Source: Byssothecium circinans
Taxonomy: Eukaryota > Ascomycota > Dothideomycetes > Pleosporales > Massarinaceae
Reading direction: 5' to 3'
DNA length: 17,709 nt
Assembly: GCA_010015675.1 (NCBI GenBank)
Contig: ML976977.1
Coordinates: 743,374 to 761,082, forward strand
Shown: piece by piece, positions 1 through 8,208 of the stretch
Layout: the number at the start of each line of letters is the position of its first letter
Numbering within the stretch: position 1 is the stretch's first letter
Position numbers and translations under genes: made by a program
Notes under the pieces: generated by a model
Seen by the model: the letters and a program-made list of their open reading frames with translations, nothing else
Databases searched by the model: none
What the model was told of the DNA's origin: nothing

Positions 1-51
1 CACCCCATCGAGTGCGCCACCCCATCGAGTGCGCCACCCCATCGAGCGCGC
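1..51. repeat. Three tandem 17-bp units in a transposon end
   Basis: The unit CACCCCATCGAGTGCGC occurs at 1-17 and 18-34, and with one T-to-C change at 35-51. The same unit appears inverted at 1032-1048 and 1049-1065 at the other end. These are subterminal repeats of the element and probably binding sites for its transposase. Confidence 0.9.
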
Positions 52-66
52 CAAAATTCCTTGGCA
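35..66 (+). repeat. Left terminal inverted repeat
   Basis: It pairs with the reverse complement of 1017-1048 at 28 of 32 positions. The four mismatches are transitions in which this copy keeps C or G and the right copy has T or A. Confidence 0.85.
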
Positions 67-1016
67 GGAAAATCAAACATTCAACCTTTAATAACAATTT
101 AAATACTAAAGCTATTAAGCTAAAATCTTAAATACAGATATATATAATATAGACCTAAAGGATTATAAAAAAATATTCTAGGATTTCTAATAGCTTAGTA
201 AGCTATATAGGTATAGAGAATATTAGGCTACTTTTAGTATATAGCGTATAAATACCTACTAAACTAGCTAAATAAGTTATAATAACTTTAGAGCTAGTTT
301 ATATATATATAATACACCTATTAGCACTAAAATTATAGCGTGCAGCCTAGACCTATTAGAGAATTTGTGTAGAGAGGGTAGAGATTCCTAAAATTAGAAA
401 AATATAAATAAATATTTTATCTAGCTAGATATTCTTACTTCCTTTCTTTTAATAAACTTTATATAAACGTATAGTAGTAATATAAATAGTTAGCTATAAG
501 AAAATAGCTTATATAAGCTATAATATAAAGCAGTGTCTAATTTTTCTAAATTCTACACTTCCTAGGCTAGATCTTTTAATATTAGAGGTAATTACTTACT
601 TTAAACTTATATATAGCTTTATTTAGTATATAGTATCCTCCTATTAAGAAGGAAGTAAGGATATCTAGTATATATAACTTTATTTAAAGGGATTACTAAC
701 TTTTCTTATCCTCTACCTTCTACCTTCTATAATAGCCTTAATTTTAGGTCGCATGCTATAAACTCTTTAATAGCTATTAACTAATATCATAATAAGTAAG
801 TCCTTAAAGTTATATAGTATAATACTAACATTTAGCTATTAATCTATAGTAAAAGGTAGGTTTTAGCTACTAGTAAATTTTAGGCTAATAACTATTTTAT
901 TACGTAAGCTATAACTATAAGATTTTAATAGCTATTAGTATATATATATATCTATCTAGGTTTATAATTTTAAAAGAAAATATTAAGGTTTAGCTTTGTT
1001 ATTAAGATATTACCGT

Positions 1017-1048
1017 TGCTAAGAAATTTTGGCATGCTCGATGGGGTG
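1017..1048 (-). repeat. Right terminal inverted repeat
   Basis: Inverted partner of 35-66. It is followed by one more degenerate 17-bp unit (1049-1065) and the element tip (1066-1071) before the TA at 1072. Confidence 0.85.
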
Positions 1049-1071
1049 GCGCGCTCGATGGGGGAATACGT

Positions 1072-1368
1072 TATACTTATATTTATGTATTTTATGCTTA
1101 GTTATAACTATAAGTTACTATTTAAGCTCTTTAATATGTAACTTTATAAGTATAGTATTATGCAGCACTAACTTAGTACCTTTAATAAGCTATAAAAGCT
1201 TATCCTACGCTATTTATAGTAACTAAGTAATAAAATTACGTATAAACTTTAACTATAAGCTAAATTTATATATATTATTTAGAGTCCTTAATAGCTATAG
1301 TATCTTTAGTAGTAGAGATCCTAGTAAGATACGTATATATATATTAAAGTAATTAAGTACTACCTATA
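1072..1368 (-). pseudogene. C-terminal fragment of Fot1-like transposase (family A), RIP-degraded
   Basis: This segment aligns with 14551-14847 without any net insertion or deletion; nearly all differences are transitions and this copy is the more AT-rich one. Read on the minus strand, the related copy shows the region after the DDE domain of a Fot1/pogo transposase, with a basic stretch (LVKGTKLVLHN, then an ITKRKTRKRK-type Lys/Arg run). The fragment ends abruptly at 1368, exactly where the copy at 12692 begins with nine bases in common. At 1071 it is cut by the inverted-repeat element. It carries stops and cannot make protein. Confidence 0.8.
1360..1368 (+). repeat. Candidate 9-bp target-site duplication, left copy
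   Basis: CTACCTATA here equals 12692-12700. The uninterrupted copy has CTACCTACG at 14839-14847, the un-mutated form. The base before matches the intact copy only here, and the bases after match it only at the right junction, as expected for a duplicated target around an insertion. Confidence 0.6.
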
Positions 1369-2939
1369 GAGATAGTTAAACTTCTCTTATATAACTAGTC
1401 CTAGTTATAGCTACCAACCTAAGCAGCCGCTGCTTTAACCTAAGTTAAGCATGAGCGAACCCTAAGTTAAGGCTTAGCGGACTAAGTAAAGGCTGCGCAG
1501 TATAAGCTACCCCCTATCTAGCGTAGATAAGGGGCTATTTCAGGCTCTCTTAAAGCTAGCTATTCTTGCCTAATCACGAATCTTTTAAGTAAGTGTAACT
1601 AAAATAGACTACACCTTATAAAAAGTTCCTAGAAACTACTTTCATTCTTTGCGAACATAACTTCTTATCTGCATGGATGGTATTCTAGAAACTATAGAGT
1701 AAAAATATGTAACTACTATACTATATTTACTTTTAATGTTAGTATTTAGTTCTCTTATAGTTCTCTTACTAATGACTAGATAGTTTAGCATAGATTATTT
1801 CCTACGCTCTCTCTCGCGCTTAGTGTAACTGTGAAGTAGAAGGCCTCTAACGCTAAAGTAAATCTAATGATACCGTTAGCTAAGAATTAAATCCCTTAGT
1901 CTTTATAAGTAACTCTAAGGTAAACCCTTTAATAGAAGACCACTATTAGCCTACTCTATCTACTATAATAACTAAGCGACATCCTCTAGCAGAGCGATAG
2001 CAGAATCTAGGCATGTAATTAGCAAAGGATAGCAGCGCGTTAGCGAATTAAGGTTTTCTTTAGGCTAAGCGAGCGATAAAGGATCTATATCATGCAGAGT
2101 AAGACACTATCAGCCTTAGCGGGCTAGTAGGATGGCGTAGAGTAGAGTTAAGCTCTAGATAAGAATAACTTAGAGATGTCATTACGCTAGCATAACTAAC
2201 CTAGAGCTACTTTATGTGGACCTAACCTAGACAGCATATATTAAAGTAAAGTTAGATATGTCTAGTATATAGAAGCTAATTAAGTGTAGTAAATTCATGC
2301 AGACGCAATTAATAGATAGCTATAGGATTAGATGCAACAGTGGCACTCCTCTAAGCTAAGTAATTAGCGTACGGATCTATTCTAAGTAGAGAGTAATAGT
2401 TGCGATTAAAGAAGTTAGCCTTTTATAAGAAGGTAGAGCTAAGCTTAGTAAGATAGTACTAGCCTTACTAGGCTAGTAGAGTAGTGTAGAATTTATGCGA
2501 ACATAGCTTAGTAATAATAGTTATAGCATTAGTAATAAACGTAATAGTAGGATTAGATAGCTTTGCTCTCTAGGAGTTAATTAAGTAGGGCAACTTCATG
2601 CGAGCGTGCCTAATAGAGCTATGATACTAGACTAGATTACTTAATAATAGCATTATTTAGACCTAGAAATGCCGTAGGATTTATATTAAATAGAGGATAA
2701 CTAGATGTGATTAGAAGGAGCTAACCCTCTACAAGTTAAGAGGATAGAGCTAAATCATGGTTTTAATAGAGTATAAGTAGATTAAGTAGCCTTTATGGAT
2801 TGATTAAAGAACTAAAGTCACGCAGAGACTGTATAGTAAATAAAGGAGCCCTAATTAGTCTATACAAGCCTAACATTTACCTTATTAAATAATTAATGTT
2901 AGACACTAAGTTAATGATGATGCATGAGCTTAGCTTAGA
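1369..2939. other. AT-rich degraded DNA without recognisable gene
   Basis: All six frames are broken by frequent TAG and TAA codons. Reading stops as Gln gives plausible protein-like text in more than one plus-strand frame, so I cannot pick a real one. A hairpin-like sequence lies at 1511-1534 (CCCCTATCTA and TAGATAAGGGG arms, one bulge). From about 2040 to 2620 there are degenerate internal repeats. The region lies at the left end of the proposed 11.3-kb insertion. Confidence 0.5.
2040..2620. repeat. Degenerate internal repeats
   Basis: Similar blocks recur in the same orientation: 2284-2330 resembles 2481-2532 and the start of 2583-2630 (each with a TTCATGC- or TTTATGC-type core), and 2097-2145 resembles 2450-2490 (AGTAAGA, then AGCCTTA, then GGCTAGTAG). 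Spacing is irregular, roughly 100 to 350 bp. It may be an old minisatellite or a repeat-protein gene after RIP. Confidence 0.4.
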
Positions 2940-3350
2940 TAACACTGCTTCCACGGTGCTGTCACGCGAAGACTTAAACTGCTAAGGCGATTAGGATTGG
3001 AGGGAACACCGTTTCTCGCATGTAAAGGGATTTATGGTGTGGCAGATTACGCTAGGCAAGAGCATAGCGCGTGATCTGCCTTTAGGAATAACAGAATTTC
3101 CGTGGGCATTAAAGTTAGGGTTGCCCAAGTTAGAATAGGATCAAGTTTTTGAGAGACTGCGATACTAGCAACGTAGTCTGTTTAGGAAATTACAAGTCTA
3201 AATATATGGCATTCAAGAGCATAGCCAGAACAACCCCTGTAACACGGCCGCAAAGTCGTAATGATTGTGTTACTATTTCAACCCTAATTTTATTAATGAG
3301 CTCTCAAGCCGCTGCGAACTCACGGTTTGAATTCCGATACACCTAGAACA
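2940..3350. other. Moderate-GC spacer before transposase pseudogene
   Basis: Base composition rises here relative to the preceding AT-rich DNA. An open frame at 3149-3346 has no recognisable features. The segment may hold the missing N-terminus and 5' end of the transposase that follows, but I found no inverted repeat pairing it with the region after 4562. Confidence 0.4.
3041..3080. repeat. Imperfect inverted repeat (hairpin)
   Basis: Arms 3041-3052 and 3069-3080 pair at 11 of 12 positions; the one mismatch is a transition. A further GCTA/TAGC pair extends the stem inward around a bulge, leaving a loop of about 10 bases. Confidence 0.55.
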
Positions 3351-4562
3351 TGGGCTGCCCTATTAGAACGGGGTGGTGTTCCTCTCCATACCCTGTATTA
3401 CCGCGCACGCGGCTGACCCTCCCGCGAGGAGAAGGCCCAGCGCCAGCAATATCTTACCGTAGAGGAGGAGAAAGCGCTTGTAACGTTCTTGTTACTAATA
3501 TCTAGTCTTGGGTAACCCGTCCGAATCAAGTATATCCCCTCGCTAGCCTTCAGCATCGCCTGCTGGCGGTCTACGCCGAACAAGCCGATCAAGCCCCCAG
3601 GCAAGAACTGGGCTCGAGCCTTCGAGAAACGCTAGCCCGAAGTCAAAGCGAGGAGAGTCAGGTTAATAGATTGGAACCGACACGAGAGGCTCATATGCAA
3701 CAAGATAACAGAGTAGTTTGAGGTAATTAGCAAGGTCCTACAAGATCTAACTATTAATATACTGCTAGAGAATGTCTACAACATAGGCGAGACTAGTGTC
3801 ATGCTAAGCATGCTAGACTCCATTAAGGTTCTTATAGGTAAAGACGATCTACGAGGCTATAGAGGCGCTGGTGTCAAGCGGACTATAGTAACAGTAGTTA
3901 AGTATATTAGCGCTAATAGTAAGTCGCTGCTACTACTTATTATCTAGCTAGCTTCCACCTATTAAAGTAACTGGACTACGCATCTAACCCCTAGATAGCA
4001 TTACGGACATTTAGAAAACGGGTATAATGACTTAAAAATCTATTTAGAGTAGCTTACGCGTGTGTTTAATCCCTAAACACGAGGACTAGCTAATAGCAAA
4101 CCGCGGGTGCTAATCAGCGACGGCTTTAGGACTCACGAGACCCTTAAGATCCTAGAGTTTTGCTTTAAACATAGTATTATCTTGTGTCGTCTACCTTCTT
4201 ACACCTCTTACAAGCTCCAGCCATGTAATGTTAGTGTCTTTGCCCCCTTAAAGATAGCCTACCACGATGAGGTTGAGCGGTTAAATAGAGGAGGTATAGA
4301 CAAGGTTGGCAAGGAGCACTTCACTTATCTATACCAGCCAGCAAGGGACCGAGCGTTAACCAAAAGGAATATCAAGGCCGGCTGGGCTGCCACTGGTTTG
4401 TTCCCGTTCGATCCGAAGAGAGTGCTCCGAGAAATACCCAAGCCACCCGCAGAGCTTACGGTACCTAACAGGTCTGCGGGATCCTGCCCTCAAGAGGAAG
4501 TACTGTTGAGCCCAGTTGAGAGTGGAACGCTCACAACGTCGGTTGCAAGCCCCGCTTCATAG
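3351..4562 (+). pseudogene. Pogo-type DDE transposase (family C), inactivated
   Basis: One plus frame stays open from about 3351 to 4562 apart from nine stops (the first is TGA at 3414-3416 where Arg is expected), with no frameshift. It reads as an N-terminal psq-type helix-turn-helix remnant (VPLHTLYYRARG, then PSREEK), a CENP-B-type DNA-binding part (GKNWARAFEKR) and a DDE_1 endonuclease domain. The last 151 codons are open and contain SDGF, RLPSYTSYKLQPCNVSVF and the closing GWAATGLFPFDP motif. Of the catalytic triad, the first Asp (family motif YN-DETG) is Gly in YNIGETS, the second is kept in SDG, and the third is Asn in QPCNVSVF (GAT to AAT). It is therefore dead by stops and by active-site loss. 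The true start and the inverted repeats were not found. Confidence 0.88.
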
Positions 4563-4896
4563 ATCGAAGGTAGATACAGAACGCTCACGTATGTGATGCA
4601 ACGACTGTAGATAGATGGTATTGTGTCAGCCCGTACCTTCACTACGTCCTGTTCTCAGAGTCTCCGCGCCTTCCCTATAGAGGGTTAGCGTCCGCTCGCT
4701 CCACCGTGTAGATAAACACCACCATAGGTAGTATTAATCAATCACGATACTGCTCACTTTCTACCCTTGAGATATTGGTTCTTGAAGTAAACTCGCAGTT
4801 ACGCTGATAAGGCTTGCAGACCATTATCGGAAGGAGGGAAATGCAATTACCAACCGGAGAAGCCGCGCAGCTGATGCTACCTCCTCGTCATTTGAT
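4563..4896. other. Spacer with no recognised gene
   Basis: It follows the transposase frame; about 20 further codons remain open after the TAG at 4560 before another stop. The rest shows no domain, RNA gene or paired repeat that I can support. It may include the 3' end of the family C element. Confidence 0.35.
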
Positions 4897-5541
4897 GCCT
4901 CACAACACGTACGAAGGCAAGCCAGGCTCAGAAGAGTAAAGCGCAAGACTGAACGCCATCGCCATGCCATTCCACTCCACGTACTCGATCGTTCGAATGT
5001 CATGTGTAGTGTGCAAAATCTGATGTCCCAAATGGATGTCTTTTTTAGTAACCATGGTAATGCCACTATGTGGCGGTGACCGCAATGGCATTGACACCAC
5101 CAGGCAACGCTGAACCCGCTTTCCTGATATCGCGATCGTCTTGACATTATTTCCTGGTAGCTACATTGTCCATTTGCTCATGTCGAGGGACGACCTTTAT
5201 ATATGCCGGGAGCAGTGGCTCGATGGACCCAGCAAGGTACTCCATCACATCGATCGTTCATTCAGCCATATTAGTTAACAACCTGCGAATGAAGTCAGTG
5301 TCCCCACGGATCACGCGCTTGACGATGATGGCTCCTAAGAAAGATCAAGTGTCGTCTATGAGCGAGATTGGGAGGTGGATGTCGATAAGAGTATCGACTT
5401 CTGGGTTTCCCACGAATTGAGCGAGTACCATACGTCGTGTTCTACTTTCTATTCTACCTACTTGAACAGTATTTGAACTGAAAAGTAGAAATGCGAGCTC
5501 CTCTATAGAAGGCCTTGATAGGTTGCTGTGGGTTCTCATTT
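4897..5541 (-). pseudogene. Unidentified decayed coding remnant(s)
   Basis: On the minus strand two pieces look protein-like. One, about 5541 down to 5164, reads with stops at 5345-5347 (TGA) and near 5255 (TGA) and includes FVGNPEVDTLIDIHLPI and VIRGDTDFIRRLL. The other, 5100 down to 4900, is in a different frame and includes DIRTIEYVEWNGMAMAF. I do not recognise either. A cytochrome P450 fragment is conceivable for the first piece from its hydrophobic and helical pattern, but the heme-binding motif is absent. They lie directly downstream of the membrane-protein gene on the same strand and could be another gene of the same former cluster. Confidence 0.35.
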
Positions 5542-6802
5542 TTATTTCCTCCTGTGAGAAGCGGTCTCCTTGGTAGCAGCCTTCTCTTGAGCACACAACA
5601 GTTCATCCCTCCGCCACAAAAACAAGGCGGCAGCGCCACCCGCTCCTAAAAGTCTCATGGAAGCAATCACTTCCACCCCGCGCCGCATCGCCTGACCCCA
5701 AGTCTTGATGGCCAGCTCCGAGTTCTCCTGGTAGCATTTCAGAACCCAGAGCTACATGGAGAGGTACCCGATCCACTGATCGCGCTTCATAAAGTTGAAT
5801 ATTCCGGCACCAATGGTGTGCACCGGGGGGTTCGTGGGGAGCAGAAGGTTTAGAGGGTGGAACAGCTCGGGGATGCCGGGTGCGAAAACCCCTGGGAACA
5901 CTAGGGAAGCCAACGACATGACGACAACACCGATGTGCATGAAGCCACCTATCACAATGGCGAACGTGTAGACGGGTCGCAATGCTTTCATGTAACCGTC
6001 ATGGATATCTGTGCATGTGTCGCTACAGAAGGTCGCATCCAACCAAGCAAAGGTGGAGTTCAACAACATCACCCAAGTTGGCCAGAAGATGGTGATGAAG
6101 ATTCCATTTTGCTGTGCCGTGTGGGAGATGACGTCGGGCGACGGAAGGCCGTTATACGAGAAAGGGACCATCAGGCCTAGAAATATGGAAAAAGGCACGT
6201 AGCGCATCTGACGAATGGAGTCCATGATTGTGGAACGCGACGCGGTGCTGAGGCCCATGGTACGGGATGTCGGGCTTGATTGGTGATAAAAAATAAAGTA
6301 GATTGGCGCAAGGCAAGCTATCGTGAGGTTGTGGATGATGTAAAGCCACATGGCAACCCTGGCAGGATTAGGTTAGTCAAAATGCACATGACGCGTGAGA
6401 CATGGAGAATGCTTACTTCGCTACAGCGAGCCCTTTGTTGCCAATTCGGTTGCCCTCAAGGCACATCAGAGTCCATAGCGCAGTGACTTGTCCGAAAAAG
6501 TACAGGCCCTCTATGACTAGTGCTGGGTGGCTTCCGTTGAGTGCTTCCCAGAAAAAGACAATCATGAAGACGATCCAGTTGTCCAGCGGGGGAAAGCCGG
6601 TGAAATGAGTCTTTACAGGCACATCGGTGCCTGTGAGTACGGGAACATCTGCGTTGAAGATGTCAAGCATGCGTCCCACTGAGCCATCCAAGACATTGAG
6701 ACCCCACGGTGCATAGCAGGCATATGCCGCTAGCATCAATTGAAAGACGAGGATAGGGTCTGATAGTACAGATTTCTTCGGAGACGCCATAGCGCGAGAC
6801 AT
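5542..6802 (-). pseudogene. Polytopic membrane protein, possible MacJ/AscF-type terpene cyclase, one in-frame stop
   Basis: Exon 1 runs from the ATG at 6802 to 6417 and exon 2 starts at 6358. The 58-bp intron 6359-6416 has GTAAGC, a CTAAC branch site at 6372-6376 and CAG, and keeps the frame. Translation gives a hydrophobic protein with about seven membrane segments, e.g. NWIVFMIVFFWEAL, LYFFGQVTALWTLM, VYTFAIVIGGFMHIGVVVM, plus the polar motif LNGSHPALVIEGLYFFGQ. The frame meets TAG at 5752-5754 after 330 residues but continues to TAA at 5542-5544 for a 400-codon gene with a basic tail (HRRK). The stop may be CAG to TAG or TGG to TAG. Fungal membrane proteins of this size and topology in meroterpenoid clusters include terpene cyclases such as MacJ and AscF; this assignment is from memory of the family and is weak. 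A 330-residue product might still be made. It shares an upstream region with the divergent NTF2-like gene. Confidence 0.6.
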
Positions 6803-7286
6803 GGCCTGTGGTGGGTGTAAGAAGTTCAGGAAAAGGCGGCGGCGTAAATGTACTGCTGAACTGTGGAAAAATGCGTCTGATGAATTGTATTCTCAAGCCC
6901 CCGATCTCGCTTTGTCCTGTTTTACTTTTGAAATTTGCTTCATACTTACATCGATAAATTATCGTTCCTACGGGTGATTGGGGCGTTGTTGATGCATCTC
7001 GGTCCGAGTGTCCGAGTGACGACGGGCCGGGTTCTCAGAATGGAAAGTCTCGCCACACGCATCTACCTTCTGAAGGCTCAGATCTAAGGATACAACATGT
7101 CTGTCAGAGTCCTTCGGCCCGGGACTCTGATCCTGACCGTGTATCCATCTTTGACGGCAAAAGTCCTCAACTCCAAGACTCAACCCTTTATCCAAATTAT
7201 CTGCTATCTACTCAAAGTCCAAGTGCATTTCGTGTGCCCCAAGTGGTTGTTTATTTCAACTTGCACATTCTACTTCTTCATCGAAC
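6803..7286. promoter_or_regulatory. Divergent intergenic region with palindromic motifs
   Basis: This 484-bp stretch separates the starts of the membrane-protein gene (minus) and the NTF2-like gene (plus), so it should hold both promoters. It contains the palindrome CTCGGTCCGAG at 6998-7008 (a CGG-N-CCG arrangement of the kind bound by Zn2Cys6 regulators), overlapping a direct repeat TCCGAGTG at 7003-7010 and 7011-7018, and a 9-bp inverted repeat (7104-7112 and 7122-7130) around TTCGGCCCG. The binding role is inferred. Confidence 0.4.
7104..7130. repeat. Perfect 9-bp inverted repeat in promoter region
   Basis: TCAGAGTCC at 7104-7112 pairs with GGACTCTGA at 7122-7130 across a 9-base GC-rich spacer. 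It lies about 160 bp upstream of the NTF2-like start codon. Confidence 0.6.
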
Positions 7287-7819
7287 ATGGCATCTCAGCA
7301 AGAAAAGACGGAACAGAGCCGAGCACTCGCTCTGCGATTTGTTGAGATAGGCAGCACGCGCACGATCGACCGATTGGCAGACATCTTTGGCCCGCATGCC
7401 ACGTGAAACATAGCCATAGACGAGACCCTGTCTGGCTACTACGGGGGCTCCAAGCCAGCGATGGAAGTGTTTTCTGAAGCCATGACCAAGCTATCGACTT
7501 TTGAAGAATACTCCTTCGAGGCTCAGAACATCATCGCTGAGGGGAACTCCGTACTCCTAGATATAGCCTGCCACGGAAAGGGTCCAGGACCAGTCGAATA
7601 CCACCAGAACTACGCGTAAGTTTTTGCGTCCTCTTTGAGTGGACTTTGACCAGCCGGCTCGTTGCTAATGGAAGATCCAGTTTCATCCTCACAACGTCGG
7701 AAGGCAAGATTGTTGACCTGAAGGTGTGGTCAGATCCTTTCCAGGTGAAGGCTTGGATGGAGTTGACGCAAAAGTACCAAACGGAGCTAGCTTCGAAAGA
7801 GACTCCCGCACATGTGTAG
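7287..7819 (+). pseudogene. NTF2/SnoaL-like protein, one in-frame stop
   Basis: ATG at 7287 lies in a good context (AACATGG). Exon 1 runs to 7615, intron 7616-7680 (65 bp; GTAAGT, branch TGCTAAT, CAG) and exon 2 7681-7819 ends in TAG, giving 155 codons. The order of elements fits the SnoaL/NTF2-like fold: N-terminal helices (RALALRFVEIGSTRTID), LADIFGPHAT, GYYGGSKPAMEVFSEAM, then strands such as NSVLLDIACHGKG and a closing ILTTSEGKIVDLKVWSD with a C-terminal helix. Codon 40 is TGA (7404-7406), where the family commonly has Trp. Family members bind or isomerise small molecules, and some (Trt14, AusH) act in meroterpenoid clusters. No specific substrate can be given. With a 39-residue product expected it is probably inactive unless the stop is read through or the strain differs. 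Confidence 0.75.
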
Positions 7820-8208
7820 CAGTTTGTAGCAGATGAAATAGAGATTAAATCAGGGTGCGCCAATGGCAAAAAGTTGATAGCGTCAACTCCAGTGCTATCC
7901 TTTCACGCTCATCTCGGAATTATTCACTTACTCGAGGCTAAAGCTGTTGATTGATGTCATACCAGTCTCTGAATTACCATCAAGTAAGTGATTGTTAGAC
8001 ACGTCGTCGTTTTTGCTTGTGTTCATGGCCGACAGAAGAAAATGAGTCAAAGGCGTTGATTTTGATATTGCTGCTTCCTTAGCACACAGTTTCTTATTCG
8101 AGGGTATCAAAGAAATGCACATGACTGACAAGAGAAACGGCAACATTTCATGATGTGAACCATGAATCTATCAACATGATCGAGAAAGAATGGAACCAGC
8201 TTACGCCA
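7820..8208. other. Convergent intergenic region
   Basis: It lies between the 3' ends of the NTF2-like gene (plus) and the dehydrogenase gene (minus), so it should contain both terminators. A 72-codon minus-strand frame at 7928-8146 begins MLPFLLSVMCISLI and could suggest a small secreted peptide, but it has no other support. Nothing else is recognisable. Confidence 0.5.

Larger units (their letters stand above)
1..1071. mobile_element. TA-flanked inverted-repeat DNA transposon, left tip outside window, RIP-degraded
   Basis: The 32-bp terminal repeats at 35-66 and 1017-1048 are inverted copies with four differences, all C/T or G/A. Outside them lie further copies of a 17-bp unit. On the right, similarity to family A (copy at 14551) starts at the TA of 1072-1073, so the element probably ends at 1071 and used a TA target, as Tc1/mariner/pogo elements do. 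The left tip lies just before base 1. The interior (about 67-1016) is very AT-rich with stops in all frames; I could not recognise a transposase, so it may be a non-autonomous element or a fully degraded one. Confidence 0.75.

Noticed and set aside
1..51. CRISPR-like or satellite array
   Set aside because: The 17-bp units are directly adjacent without spacers and recur inverted at 1032-1065, so they are parts of transposon ends.
1029..1226. Plus-strand open frame of 65 codons
   Set aside because: It starts in a transposon repeat and runs antisense through the family A transposase fragment.
1439..3133. Inverted repeat between 1439-1472 and 3107-3133
   Set aside because: Similarity is limited to short blocks with a 7-base gap and is not convincing in AT-rich DNA.
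4824..5147. Minus-strand open frame of 107 codons
   Set aside because: Composition is Trp-, Arg- and Cys-rich like an out-of-frame reading, and neighbouring frames give more protein-like text.
7928..8146. Small secreted protein candidate
   Set aside because: It has a hydrophobic start but only two Cys, no supporting promoter or splice signal, and lies between convergent gene ends.
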